This document shows positions 11,321 to 23,899 of a stretch of 64,000 nt of DNA, piece by piece (the stretch's first letter is position 1; each line of letters opens with the position of its first letter). Below the pieces are notes generated by a model. That model saw only the letters and a list, made by a program, of their open reading frames with translations. It made no database searches and had not been told where the DNA came from. Origin of the DNA: Bryoerythrophyllum caledonicum (Eukaryota > Streptophyta > Bryopsida > Pottiales > Pottiaceae); NCBI GenBank assembly GCA_963971425.1, contig OZ020514.1:11537218-11601217 (forward strand), written 5' to 3'. Made by a program: the position numbers and the translations under genes.

Positions 11321-11903
11321 GAGCTTCTCATATAATAAGAGTGAATCCTAATTGCTAACATACACAAAATCCAACTATACAAAGCTCATAGTTAAATGGT
11401 AAGAGGTACATCAAATTCAAATTGTTACTAAATATAGATATGATCATATATACTTTTAAGTCTCCAAATTTGATCCTCTACTGGCTTTATCTCACCTCAA
11501 GACATTTCAACACAAAATTTTATCCAATCATGGTTGCAGTATTTTTTGAAATACATCTTTCATTCAAAAATACAAGAGTTGCAAATCATGCATAATCCGA
11601 ATTCAAAAATAAGTAATACAAAAATACCCTACGTGCTTTGAAATTAGCAAAGAGTAAATAATCTTAGAAACATTTCAGCGTGAATACAACACACAAGGGG
11701 AGTTGGTGATTAGCAACCTCCCTATCACTTTATAAACAAAACCAACAGAGTAGGAGGCAAGCTTGGACCAGCGCACTACTTAATGTGCATGCAAAAATCT
11801 ACATAAAAAGCTACAAAAATCTATGTAAAGTGGGGCCAATCGCCTCCAAAAAAATATATAACAATATGTGTCAAGGTGCGTTACCAGTGACAGCATTCGC
11901 TTG

Positions 11904-14900
11904 CTACTCTTCCATTTGTGGCGGCGCATCACCTCCGTCTCTCTGTGGAAAAACTAAGTCATCCTGCTGCCTCCACTGCGCCTTCAGGTCGGTTATGGCC
12001 TTGCTCGCAGCTGCCGCCACTGCAGGGTTGCAATCCTTCGATAATCTCTGCAACAACATCCACATACAAGCAACATGTCAGCAACTTCACCTCGAGAGAG
12101 AAGGGTGGTTGATCTCCTGCAAACTCTTTCTTCACTCTTAGAAAACTACTTGACTTTAGGGACCATCACGCTCTTCCATTGATTTAGTAACTATCTAGAG
12201 TGAGAAAAGTACTAGTCAAATGAACGGGGTATCTTATTTAGGTGACTTTACAAATGATGTGTGCGTGAGGCGCTTAACTCTTAACCCGCAACCGTCAGTC
12301 GGGAAAACCGTTTCTACAGGCACGTATTTTACTCTGTAGAGTACAAAAAACTGTATTAAACTTTAGCAAGCACCTTACACCTTTGGATTGAAGATTCTTC
12401 AACTAACATCTTTCATTTGGAGGTCATTTCAATCAATCTGAACCTTATCATGGTCAAATACGACATTATTCATGAAGAATACTGGTGTCACCAGTGGCAC
12501 CTTTGGACGTTTAAGGGTTACCCCTTAAACGTCAGAACAAGCCACTGGTGGCCACAATATTCTACATGTATGATGTCGTATTTGACCATGATAAGGTTCA
12601 GATTGATTGAAATGACCTCCAAATGAAAGATGTTAGTTGAAGAAACTTCAATCCAAAGGTGTAAGGCGCTCGCTAAAGTTTAATACAGTTTTTTGTACTC
12701 TACAGAGTAAAATACGTGCCTGTAGAAACGGATTTCCCGACTGACGTTTGCGGGTTAAGAGTTAAGCAGTTTGCTGATTATACCCAAGAAGAACACAACA
12801 CGCGTGATAATCAATAGAGATGAACATATGGGCATAGGTCGTGTTACCTGGAGCGCGCTCATGCCTGCGTTTCCCAGGGTCCAGAGCGATGGAGCATCAG
12901 CTAGAGCATCTGCCAGTGCAAGCCTGCAATTACAACCCCCACAAGCGCTCTTGTTGTTAGATCCAGAGATGGAAGCATTATTAATTTCAGAAAGAACATA
13001 GAAAGAAGCTCACCGCGTTGCGGCATCAGGGGAGCTTGCACTCTCGGTGACCAACAAAGCGCCCTCTCCACCCTCCACTTCTTCCATGTCCAGCAGCGCG
13101 GCTACAATGAATTCTAGCTGTCGTAGTTTCACCAAGTTACATTGATGGAGTCAATATCAAGTGCAGAGAACTTTCTGCTGCAACGATTATTATGTAGACG
13201 CTGCTGCATTTACCTCGTCAGGATCCGTGCACTCCATGCCCTCTGCCTCAACCAGTGCCGACGCCATCTTCCAATACGCATCCTACAAAGGTTCACTCGT
13301 CTTCTCAGCGAAAGGAACAAGTGAAAAAAGGATCTATTCCGCCTTCAGTAGAAAGCAAAAGAGTGACTACAACCATTACCAGATTCAGATACAGTTTTGA
13401 GGAATAAACGAGTTCGTTGTAAAGCCAAAACGATTCCACCTCTTGTGATTTGTTACGCTGCTCTTTAAATGGTTATCAGATGTAAACGAACTTGGTAATC
13501 TCTCAACTCAAGTCGAAAGAGTGAAGAAAGAGCTTCTACCGAGAATATTAGCGCCTTTGTTGAGAACTATTTAGAGGTGGTTTTTTATTTATTCAAAACA
13601 AAAGAGGAGAGGAGGTATCTCATTCAAACTTTGGGTGACTTAAAAACGAGGCAATGATACACAATGAATTTAGTTTACTCTTGAATCACACAAAAGTATT
13701 TTTAAATCAAGTATTTCTGTGTTTTTTTCTGCTTACATTCCCTGTTTCGTTTCCAGGTAACATGAGCATCATGTGTCTTCAGCATTTCCTCTCACCTGAA
13801 CGGCTTCCAATCGATCCACCATTGGATCAATATACCGCAAATCATAGCTTCTAAACCCTGGGCTGTTTTCCTTTCCCACCTCCACCTGCGGCAGCTTGTT
13901 GGACCTGCACATTCGAGGTGCTACAATCTGAAACCCTCGAAACAACTGCTACAATCTGAAACCTTCGAAAATCATAGTCCTTTCCAAAGTAAGGCAAAGA
14001 CACCATGAATTTTGACCACTTTTCTCACTTAAAATACCCTAAATCAGCTCCAAGACGAGAAGTGCAACATGACCTCTCCTTCCTTCTAAAGGCGGCTAAA
14101 ACAACTTCTAACCACCAAACTCTTCCACTGACATAAACTGAAGGGTTCACCGCCAAGCTCTTCCACTGCTCTGAAGAGTGAGAAAAGAGTAGCATTATAC
14201 ACCAAACAACTAGTATCTTATTGACGCTTGCAAGGCATTATTGATGGATTTTCACAGGATTGTCCGTCCAAATGTGTGTGATCGACAAATTCGAGCTTGG
14301 ACTTGGACAGAGAGATATGGTTTTACAGGCAGTTTGGGATGCAAACAAGCTCATGTTGAATGACCGACCTGATTCTGAGCGTGTTGACGAGGGCTCTGTG
14401 CACATTCTTGACGGCCTGCAACGCGGCATACATGTCTTCCATGGCGCGACGACGAGCTCTCAGGTCCGCCAACCGCAAATCCGCCTGCCAACGCCGGCGG
14501 ACGAATCAGGCACTCAAGAGGCAAGAAAAATAGCAGGAAATGAATGGTAGGGGAAGGAATGCTGAGCTTACACCCAGAGCCCCGTCGCTCCAGTGCTCTT
14601 CCGCTGCGCTGCTCAGCTCCATGGACGCACTCTCCGACAACCCCTGCACTCGCAAAATATCATAAGAACGTCAACCTAGACATCTTCAGAGAACGAAACA
14701 AAAGGGGGGGGGGGACGAAGCTAGAAGCGCACCATAGCGATATGACGTAAGCGCATCATCTTCTTGTCCAAGGTCGCAACATCTTCTCGTGCACGAGCTG
14801 CAGTTCTCACATGCCAACCCAACTCAGGCCAATATTATCATGTATTTTTTCATATTATCATAATATTCTAGAACGGCCTTTCATTCAGACTAAATGAGCT

Positions 14901-15495
14901 TAGAACTTCTTGAAAGAGGCTGGTGAAAACGAAGGAACGTGTGTTAGCGAAGGAAATGAATGTGGCCTCGTAGAGAAGGAATTAGTCATAACCCAAGAAC
15001 TGATTCTAGAATGTTGTGTAGTTTATAAAAACCTAGGGTTTTACCATCAAGTTTCGAAAACCCAGAGCGTATTTGCCTGCAAGCAACGAAACGAACAACA
15101 AAGCATCATATTCTCGTCCAAACAACTTCAGAAAGAGAAAACAAAAGTTTTGGTGAAGACAGACAGACAGACAGACCCAAATTATTACAGCATGTGAGGG
15201 GGAAAAACCTGCTGAGCAAGAGGAAGTCGTTGCGCGCGCGCTCGTCGATGGTGTGCGCCGCGGCGCACATCAACATGGCGTCCTCAAAGGCGCGCCGCGC
15301 CGCCTCCGCGGGCCCGCCCACCCCCATCTTCCGAGCTTGCGGTGGCGCAGACTTCACCTTGCACACCACCGCCTTCTCCACATCCGAGCTCTTCACCTCG
15401 CATCGGCAGAACAATGCACTCCTGCTCTTGCTGTGGTCACCCTTGCTCCTAGACTGCGCACCGGGTACCGCTCTCGCACACCGCGTCAGCGACAT
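11904..15495 (-). CDS. Nine-exon gene, predicted plastid-targeted protein of unknown function (349 aa)
   Basis: Coding exons on the minus strand: 15209-15495, 14733-14805, 14572-14643, 14369-14484, 13796-13904, 13214-13282, 13014-13117, 12848-12923 and 11904-12047. They sum to 1,050 nt with consistent phases, GT donors and AG acceptors. The start is the ATG at 15495, with residues MSLTRCARAV. The first 40-45 residues are rich in Ser, Arg and Ala and poor in acidic residues, as in a chloroplast transit peptide. The middle (about 65-180) is helical and charged, with segments such as AEAARRAFEDAM and DVATLDKKMMRLR that may form a coiled coil. The C-terminal third (NPAVAAAASKAITDLKAQW) resembles an armadillo/HEAT-type helix pair. 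I do not recognise the family. Exons are far GC-richer than the surroundings. The last intron (12048-12847) contains a large palindrome. The gene model is inferred from splice logic alone, and the exact ends of exon 2 are the weakest point. Confidence 0.75.
12272..12767. repeat. 496-bp near-perfect palindrome (two SM2 elements head to head) inside an intron
   Basis: The left arm starts GCTTAACTCTTAACCCGCAA and the right arm ends with its complement, TTGCGGGTTAAGAGTTAAGC. The arms are about 245 bp each and meet at about 12519 in GACGTTTAAGGGTTACCCCTTAAACGTC-like sequence. Single copies of the same unit occur elsewhere in the window. In the intron transcript the arms would fold into a long hairpin. 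The arms differ by only a few substitutions, pointing to a recent origin or to repair between arms. Confidence 0.85.
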
Positions 15496-16053
15496 GGCTC
15501 CCAAACTCTCACCTCACGAAATTAAATCCCTGTCCTCACCGTACTCACACCCACCATCCCTGCATGCACCATCGCATCCTCGACCCCCCAAGCGACGAAT
15601 TCGACGCGGCGTTCGCCGCAACGACGAACTCGAAGCGTCCGCAGGTGCATCTTTCGTCTTCGGGAATCAGAATCCGGCACACGATGGTGCACCTTGCGTG
15701 CTCAGTTCGGCGTGGATACTATTGTTTTGCGTGAGCCACATCTCGCAATCCGGGCCTTCGATCAAGAGATTCCGGCACAGCGCCTCACATTCTACGCCAT
15801 GCACTTCCCTTGCTTGCACTTTTTCATGCACTGTTGGCTTTTAGGGACGAGTGGGGTCAGTTGCTTCCATGGCGGTATGAGAGAAAAGGACACACAACAC
15901 ACACAGGATGTTTCTCGCCATAAAAGAGCCGACTATATTAAATTTTGGGACCAATATCAGTCACAGAGAGGGAGGGAAAAAATTGTTCTTAACAAATAAC
16001 ATTATGACAATGCAGAGAAGGGACTGATCCTGATCGTACAAAGCGGGAGAGAG
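15496..16053 (-). promoter_or_regulatory. 558-bp gap: SEUSS 3' region and plastid-gene promoter/leader
   Basis: The stretch lies between the SEUSS stop (16054) and the ATG of the next co-oriented gene (15495). It is GC-rich near the ATG (15500-15700) and AT-richer toward SEUSS. Open frames here on the plus strand are by-products of GC-rich codons opposite exon 1. I could not place a TATA box or polyadenylation signal with confidence. Confidence 0.45.
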
Positions 16054-17013
16054 CTAATTGAAGAGTCCTCCGAAGGAACCGCCTGTCATGCCGAGCATGT
16101 TGCTGCTGTTGTTGCTGCTGCCGCCGACCAGGTCGTGATGGCTGCTGAGGTCGTGCAGCTGGTTTTGCTGCTGCGCAACGGCGGCCGCCAGATTCAGCCT
16201 GGCGTTGTGAGCATTCATCAAGCCGCTGAGCCCATTCCCAACGCCGACAGTGCCCATGGCCCTCAAGCTGCTGTTGTTGTTTCCCACTAGGTTGTCTATA
16301 GTACTGTTGTTGTTGCTAACTAAGCCGTGGAGGCTGTGATGGTTGTTGCTGCTGCCCAGCATGGTCGCCCTGCCTGCATGGAAAGAGTTGTTGGTACCTG
16401 CTGCTGCTGCTGCCGCTGCTGCTGTGGTGAGCTGCTGGTTGATCATCATCTCTTGGAGGAGGTGGTGCACCACGTTGGAGTTGTTGCTGCTGTTGTTAGG
16501 GACCCCTGCTGGCACCGAAGAATCGCCTCGGGAGTAAGGGTTGCCGCCTGAAATAGAGGGGAAAGAATTTTGGAACGAGGAGAGGGAGTTCGTGGGGGAC
16601 GCTTGCAGGGAGCCGGAGAGACGACCTCCTGAAGAAGAGAGCGGGTTCTGCTGCACGTTTCCGGGGGACTGCAGCGTGTCGTGGAGAGAGGTTTGGAGGG
16701 CTGCTAAGGAGTTGGACTGGAAGAAAGAGCTCAGAGGATCGGTCTCGGTCGTCGGGGCGGAGATCGCTTCGTCTAAGCCGTCCACTGTTTGGGTCTCTAA
16801 GTGGCTGGCGTCGTTGAATTGCTGTTGGAGGCCGCTCAAAGCGGTTGTGTTCGTCTCTGCTAGAAGGCTGTGCAGGTCCAGGTCATCCTGTTGTTGTAGC
16901 TGCGCCTGCTGAGCCTGCTGCGCTTGTTGTCTTTGCTGCTGCTCCTGCTGCTGTCTCTGTTCTTGCTGTCGCTGCTGTTGCTCTTGTTGCAGCTGCTGTT
17001 GCTGTTGTTGTTG

Positions 17014-17044
<31 letters not shown>

Positions 17045-20000
17045 TCTTGAAGGGCTCTTATTTGTGCGTTCCGAAGCATGGTCCGACTACTTCCATCACT
17101 TCTGCGCGGAAATTTGTGCAAACTAGCTGCAAGACGAGTGAAATGAACAAGCTTAGGAAAATAGAACGCTTAGATGAAATAACGAAGAGAGCCCAGCAGC
17201 GACAGCAAGAGCAACAGCAGCGGCGACAAGTGCAAAACGCTAGACAGGATTGGCGTTGAGAAAGGAGCATACCAATAGGCCCAACACTGTTGTCGCGGCT
17301 AAAATCAATGAGGTCTTTCATGCTGTTGACAACCTCAGAGATCTGCACACCAGTATGAGGTATTAGTGTTGTCGCAATCATTAACAGGGAACTGTAACTG
17401 TGTCTACATGTAAGCCTACTTCTCAGCACACAATAAGGTGTCAGAGTGTGAATGAAGAATCTTTATTTTCTCTTCGCCGTGGAGAAGACTTCCAAGGTGA
17501 GTTAGCATAGCATGGCCTAGGATTGGGCAAAAATTTCTCAAATTCATCTGGACCGCTGTTACTAATTGACACCTCCTAATGAATGGTTATGATACCTGCA
17601 AACAGCGAACATAGCGCTTGGTGTAGCCAAGATCATTGACCGTAGGCAGCTCCAGGTTCTTAGCTAATTGCCGGGCGCTTGTCACAAACCTGCCACAGCC
17701 ATCTCTTGATGTCAACACCCGCTGGCTGCTTGTGAGTTACCCATTGATGGTCAATCATGTACCCAGTTTCTAAGTCGCTTGATTTTGAACGTGGTTCAGA
17801 AATGCAGCAGCTGTCCTCGAACATCCCCTTACTCAAATCGCTCGGTCACGTTAACAGTAAGGCGAATTATGGAACAAAAATAAGGTTGCATTTCGTGCCA
17901 AGAATGACAATGCCACTGAAAATCAAAATCGAGTCTACGGCATGGTTAGTGCACATGCTTTCCATTATATCCTCCAGGCAGTGCTTTACGAGAGTTTCTT
18001 GAAGCCGGCTATCAACATTAATACACAAGGCAGGAAGCTCTGGTAGCAGAAGATTAACTTACAAATGGCAATTGGTTTGCAGATCTTGCGCTGAAACTCC
18101 GGCTTGTGAACTTTGTGAACTTTGATACTTCTGGGATATTTGAGCTAGCTGGTTCACCTACACCAAGAACAAAATGATATCAGACGATAAAATTTGTGAA
18201 CTGAATCAAATTTAGATGAAGAAATGCTCTCTCAACTTTCCCACTCAATCAGATGTGTCGATTAGAAAACCATTTCTAAAGACGTAATACTACAAGCGCA
18301 CCTGCCGCTACATACCTGTGGTACAATGAGCCTTCTAGGAAGAAGTTCTTCATGGCTGCGAGCACAGAACTCCCAAGACAAAATCTGCAAAACTAATGAC
18401 ACTGCATGAGTATTGCAAAAAGAACTCGAGTAAAAGACTCTCATGAAGGATTTTGTTCTTCGTTTGCCACAAATGAAACGAAATACTTCGATTCAAGGGC
18501 GAAACCGAACAAAGCAAGGCCAAACACAGGACCACAAAACCCCTCTTCTGAGACATTGACCTCCAAGTGATAGGAATGCGCAGCAGCGTTCTTCTCTAGC
18601 ATCTCCAGCACCATGGTAGATAATCTTAGTACACATTTAATAGAAGTTAAGAGAATCACCTTCAATTCTGAAGAGAATACAATGCGCAGTTGACCTTCTC
18701 GGACAACACGTAGTTGCTCAAAAACACTTTCCTGGATAGCTTTGCCATATTCTAGCACCATGTGTCCAGAAGCTTGGCGATACTCATGTGGTAAATCCAC
18801 AAACAGGAGCTCCTCTTGGATGCCACTGTCAAACTTGATCTTGAACAGCCTCGGAAGTACCTCCACTGTCGTCTCTGTGCACACCACAAACCGACCAGGA
18901 ATGATCTCATTAAAAGCAGAAATGAACTCGACCAAGGCAACCACAACAGACAGGAACATCGACATTGAAGAGAAGATTGTATTCATCAAACTTACCAAAA
19001 CCTCGACCAGGATTTGTCCCACATATCTCACAGTGCCAAACATCCTGCCAAAGCCATAATAATACATCTATGTGAGGTGTCTTCGCTTCCAAATATACAT
19101 GACAGTCTTAAACAGTAACGACTTCTCAGTTTCAAAGGAAGAAAACAAATCCACGTGACGTTAAGAAAATGAGAGAGACACGAGAATTTTTTTAATTAAG
19201 TATCTCAACACATTTTCAGATAATCTAAACAGGAACATGATAAGATGCTTACCTGTGGAAATATCCCGGTGGGTTGGCGACCACCACTACCATAAAGGGA
19301 AACACACCATCGTTTCTTCGCATTTGGAGCGAAATACTTCCCGACAAAATTTCGCCAGAATGCAATGTTGTTGTCCTGGAATCATCAAATAGATTCGTGC
19401 CACAATGAGACTCAGTGCCATGGGTATCACCTTACCAGCTTTGAAATTAGATATTGGATACGATCTCAAAAATGATTACAAGTACCGCACTCACGGGAGG
19501 GCGATGTCTTTGATGATACAAATACTGCATTAGTCTCCGGGCGCATACACCAGCCTCAAAATCTGGATGCTTCCTCACGCCTGGAACAAGCATATGAAAA
19601 GGTCACATTGAGTGAAAAATTCTACAGAACAGTAGTACCCTCATTTATCTTATTAAGACAAACGACTGTACTTCCAAATCAAACAATATTTAAAACCCAG
19701 TAGACAGCAGATTAACAACATCAATAGAAACAAAAGAACATGAACAACATTCAAGGTAGCATAAAGAGCCACAAAATGGATCAATGTGAGACCTGCAGAC
19801 TGCAGCTGAAGCTGTTGCTGGAGTTGGAGTTGTTGGTGATGCTGCTGCTGCTGCAGCTGCTGCAGTTGCAAGCTGGTCGTGTCATGCAAATGCTGCTGCG
19901 GAAGACCCTGCAGTAGCCGCTGCTGCTGCAAAGCAGTGAATTGCGCCTGCATTTGCTTCGACTGCTGCCTCTGCAGCGCTTCTTGCAACTGCATCTCTGG

Positions 20001-21553
20001 TGTAAGACCGAGACTGTTGGCAGATCTTGATTGATGCATTGGATGCTGAACCACCTAATAAAATCATCATCAATGGCAAGATCCTCATCAGTAAGCTGCT
20101 CGTTCACATTCAAGGAACCATCTCGGTATCCATAGTAATAGCACATGCTGATATCTGATCGTCCAAAGAAACTGCTTACCTTCTGATCCAGGTCCATTTC
20201 TGTTTTCACCTCCATCTTTGGCATCAAAATTTGTTGGTGCTGTAAGGAGTGACCCAAAGATTGGGGCTCCACTTTCACAGCTCCCAGGACGTGCTGTGGA
20301 GAGGACCCACTCGCCTTGCCCTGTTGCATAATACTACCAGAAACGAGGCCATTAATCTGCTGTGCTCCACCTCCCAGCAGCAAGGCCTGCTGGTTTCCAG
20401 GTCCGCCCAGAAGCTGTGAGGCGCCCCCAGGACCCTGCTGAGCAGCCGCTAGATGCTGAGAGGCTTGCAGAGACCTCTCCTGATGCATGGACTGAGTGAG
20501 GTGCGACAACTGTGACAGCTGAGCGGTCGCAGACAGTGGAGGTGTCGCTGAGCGCACTTGCTGCTGGAGCAGCATGTCCTGCACAAAATGGCAAACAAGG
20601 CGAAGCCTGTCAGTCACCCGGTCAGGGTCCTGATCAAACAACCACTCATCACATGTAACAGCCATCAATATTCAAATAAGAAACATCACATAACGCTGTA
20701 CACAACGATAAGATCAGAATCCAAATTGAATCAGCTGACCACCCATGCACAGCAGCTTAACCATCCAAATGCCGATAATACAAACATAAAACAAAGCAGC
20801 TTCAAAGCAATCATCTCAAAGAAAACATATTAATTCTTGGATGCACCAATTAGTCAGCCTCCACACATCGACAGAACACCGAAAATCACATCTATGAAAA
20901 TGTGTATGGATATCATTTCCGACATTGATTCTCCACAACCCGACAGAGGCATACAAAAACGTGCTATCAGAGATGTGAAACCCATGGAAAAACTCTGTAG
21001 AAAGCTAAGTCGATAACAATTATGAGCGACTTACCTGCTGCTCTAACCGAGAGAGAGACGAGTTTCCTTGTTGATTGACCATAGAGTTAACGATGGTAGA
21101 CGAGATGGACACCGGCGACGTCGGCAACCCCATGCCAGCTAAGCCAGAGAGTGCAAGCGATTCGGAGGCAACGGGCATAGTCTTCTGCTGCAGATCAGAG
21201 AAGTCGGAATTCGAGCCTGTAATCAGACACTGGAAACTTGAGTTTCACGCCTGCAAGCTCCGACAAAAAGAAAAAAAAGAGCACAACAGCAGGCTACTGT
21301 AGCATTGATGACCTAACCGACCCGCACCTGCGATGAGACCGGGATTGGAAACCCCGTTGAGAAGAGGGTTGTTGGAGAAGCCCGCGAGCATGTTGACGCC
21401 TCCAAATTGGGAGCGCCGGCCCGCTACTGAGAGGAGGGGCTGCTGCTGCTGCTGCTGCTGCAGAGGGAGCGCGCCCCCGCCCTGCAGCACAACATTGCCG
21501 GAGGACCGCAGCAGCGAAGACGGAGACACTGTATGCGCCTGCGCACCAGCCAT
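16054..21553 (-). CDS. SEU: SEUSS-type transcriptional co-repressor (LIM-domain-binding/LDB family), complete
   Basis: Thirteen coding exons: 21328-21553, 21035-21216, 20180-20578, 19793-20054, 19495-19580, 19253-19375, 18996-19044, 18660-18874, 18316-18384, 18063-18157, 17596-17689, 17273-17342 and 16054-17126. They give 2,943 nt, 980 residues, with all phases agreeing. The LDB-like domain spans about 368-620: GVCARRLMQYLYHQRHRPP, DNNIAFWRNFVGKYFAPNAK, DVWHCEICGTNPGRGF, SWEFCARSHEELLPRRL, DLGYTKRYVRCLQ and ISEVVNSMKDLIDFSRD. Each is close to the plant SEUSS proteins as I recall them. Upstream are Gln-rich segments and two sumoylation-like motifs (VKVE 237-240, VKTE 260-263). Downstream come FPRRS, a long polyglutamine tract, and an Asn/Ser/Gly-rich C-terminus ending GGSFGGLFN. 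In plants SEUSS works in the nucleus as an adaptor with LEUNIG-type co-repressors and DNA-binding factors such as MADS proteins. Length is near the usual 850-950. The start is the first in-frame ATG of exon 1. Confidence 0.95.
16868..17045 (-). repeat. Polyglutamine (CAG/CAA) tract in the last SEUSS exon
   Basis: CTG/TTG triplets on the plus strand encode an uninterrupted run of 18 Gln, followed by Gln-rich sequence with Leu, Arg, Glu and Ala for about 40 more residues. The CAG/CAA mix argues for selection on the amino acid, but part of the tract is pure CTG and likely length-variable. The Leu- and Val-rich plus-strand open frames here are shadows. Confidence 0.9.
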
Positions 21554-22500
21554 CTACTGCACCACGTCCAGCTCAGCTACCTCCATCCCGCCACCCTCGC
21601 CATGGCCGCGGCTACATTCCACAACCCCGTCGCCCTGTCCTCAAGAAGAACCACACCACAAGACGCCAACGACGACGAACTGTTCTACTCTCCCTCTCCT
21701 AGCTTCTCCCCCTCAAAAAAAGCTTACGTCTCTCAGCACGCATTAGCTCGAAATTGCCGCTCAACACCTTAACCCCAAACCCGGGGCACAGACACCACCG
21801 CGCCTCAGATGACGGCAATGCTAGGGACGCAAACGCGAGAATCGGCGCGAGACCGGGACAACGCAACAGGCTCGGTCACTCCGGCACATCAACACCGCCT
21901 TCATCCCCGCTCCCTCGCTCCACCACAACCCGCGCATTCCCTCCCCCATCCTCTCCACATACTCCTAACGACGACGACGACGACGACGACTCTCACCAAG
22001 CTCACTCCCCCTCCTCCCGGCAAATGCACCTGCCCCTACTCGGTCACCTCCTCCTCCTCCTCCTCCCCCACCCCCGCGATGCTCATCACACACCATGGTC
22101 CGACCTGCGAATTAGCTCCATCGCCTCCCCCATTCACTCACTCCCCTCCCCTCCCCGCGCGAGCTCGCTCCCCTCCATTCCGAAAAGCTCTCTGTCCCCG
22201 CAACACCGGAGCAGGCCGTTACCGCAACACACTCTCCCAGTCCTCACCGCCCGCGACCAAAGCGACCTCCGTCGTCGCGCCCTCCGACTAACTTACTTCT
22301 TACATTCCTCCTTCGCACACACACGCAACTCCTTCTCCGCGCAGACGACGAACCCTTCTCCCTCCCCGCGGCCGCCGCCGCGCGGCCGCGGGAAGCCGCC
22401 TCTACCGCCTCCCTAGATCCCGTCTCGTTAGACGCAGCCGCGCGGTCGGGGGAGGGGGAGAAGATTCCGCTGGGCTGTTCGACGCAGACGCGCGGCGGGG
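21554..22500 (-). promoter_or_regulatory. GC-rich leader and promoter region of SEUSS
   Basis: About 950 bp, much richer in G+C than the rest of the window. It has CT-rich plus-strand runs (GA-rich on the gene's strand), a (CGA)n-type run at 21970-21990, a TCC run at 22048-22072 and a GCCGCCGCC..GCGGCCGC patch at 22366-22386. This is typical of a plant 5' UTR and core promoter. Long open frames on the plus strand are low-complexity Pro/Ser/Thr sequences and not credible genes. Confidence 0.6.
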
Positions 22501-23899
22501 GAGGGACATCTATGCTGTGGCGTGGATTTGGGGAGTGGTAGATTTTGGGGGGCTGCAGGTGATAATAAGTTACTGGGTTGTGTGCAGGCGCAGAGAGGAT
22601 GTACCATGGGTGTTTCTAGGCTGGTACTACTACTGGGGTCATAATTACCGGGGGATGGATGTGTTGCGGAGGGGGTGCCATGCCTCCGAGGGGCGCAAAT
22701 TGCGCAGACTGTGTTGATTCCAGGTTTTATATGTCTGGCCGTACGAGTAACTAGAGTAGGGTTATTTTTAGTGAGTCACCGTTGCGTTTTTGATTGGGGG
22801 TGGTAGGGGAATGACCGTAGTATGTAAGGGAATTATTTGGGTATGGGTTTTGAAGATGTATGCGTGTGTTGTTGGGCTGGCCCGAGTTCCTGGGTTGGTG
22901 TAAAGTGGACGTCTAAAAACAAATGTGATTGCGCTTCCGCTTTGTGGGGTCCAGTTTAGGTGGAATATTCTCTGCCCACAACATTGGCAGCGAATGACAA
23001 TATTTAGGTGTAGAATGACACTACAATTCATCTTTAGTGTAGTGGTACTTATGTGATTTGAAAGTGCTATTTGATTACTGAGAGGGTGATCATTGTCAAC
23101 CGATTGTTGGTTGATTGAGAGTAAGAACTTATGGCATTTAAAATCATATAGTGTAGAAACATAAATTTTAGGGTAGTGTTGGATAGGTGAAAATTTTGGT
23201 TGCTTTTTCTTTTTTAATTATAACCGTAAGTGAAAGCTTGTTGTGGATAATGGTGATTGAACAAAACAGTCATAGTTTTATTCATTTTGAGATCTTTCGT
23301 GCTGTTTCATCTCACATGTTTGCTGATGACAAAGTGGTGCCTGGAGGCATGCAAGTGGAGCCGTGAATGAGCGCCATGCTGAAATAGGAATATGGCGGCC
23401 ATTTAGCTTTGCGACTTAGAACATGTGGCCAAGTTGTGCCATATTTGACACAGCAGCCATGAAAGTGTTGTGCTGATGGGGAAGGGCATCGAAGAGAATA
23501 CCATGTCCCAGCCCACTCTCATATCCCCTTTCTAAAATCTAATCATAGAACAATATGAATATTTTTACTGGGGTGAATATTAGTGGTTGCACACATCCCT
23601 TTTGGGAAGACATGAGGAAATTTTGAACGGTCCAGGGAATATCATATTACACCATTTGACAGTACTCATGACAAGCATGTCATTGGTTTTGTGGGCTTCT
23701 CAAATTCATAATATTAACTTGAGGTTGTATCAAATGGAATTGGCTTTTTTACCAATTCCATGTGATTGTATAGTGCACTCATTTAATAAATATTTCAAGT
23801 TGATAAAGACAAACAAGATTGGCAAATCAATGCAATTTAAATTATAGTTTCTTTTTCTAGAGATCTCAATGAATCGTTTAGATGATGTTTTATACAAAA
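22501..23899. other. Intergenic upstream of SEUSS
   Basis: GC content falls quickly after 22.7 kb. CATCTTTAGTGTAGTGG at 23031-23047 is a remnant of the CACTA-ended MITE seen whole at 32.04-32.27 kb. Nothing else was recognised. Confidence 0.4.

Noticed and set aside
11785..12141. 118-codon plus-strand open frame
   Set aside because: Antisense to the last exon of the plastid-protein gene, which joins in frame to exon 8 on the other strand.
15194..15844. 216-codon plus-strand open frame
   Set aside because: Antisense to exon 1 and the GC-rich leader of the plastid-protein gene; the minus-strand reading has splice continuity and sensible residues.
16924..17259. Leucine-repeat open frame opposite the SEUSS polyglutamine tract
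   Set aside because: It is the reverse reading of CAG/CAA codons and ends in an intron.
21754..22416. 220-codon plus-strand open frame rich in Pro, Ser and Thr
   Set aside because: Low-complexity translation of the CT-rich SEUSS leader; no domain and no splice support.
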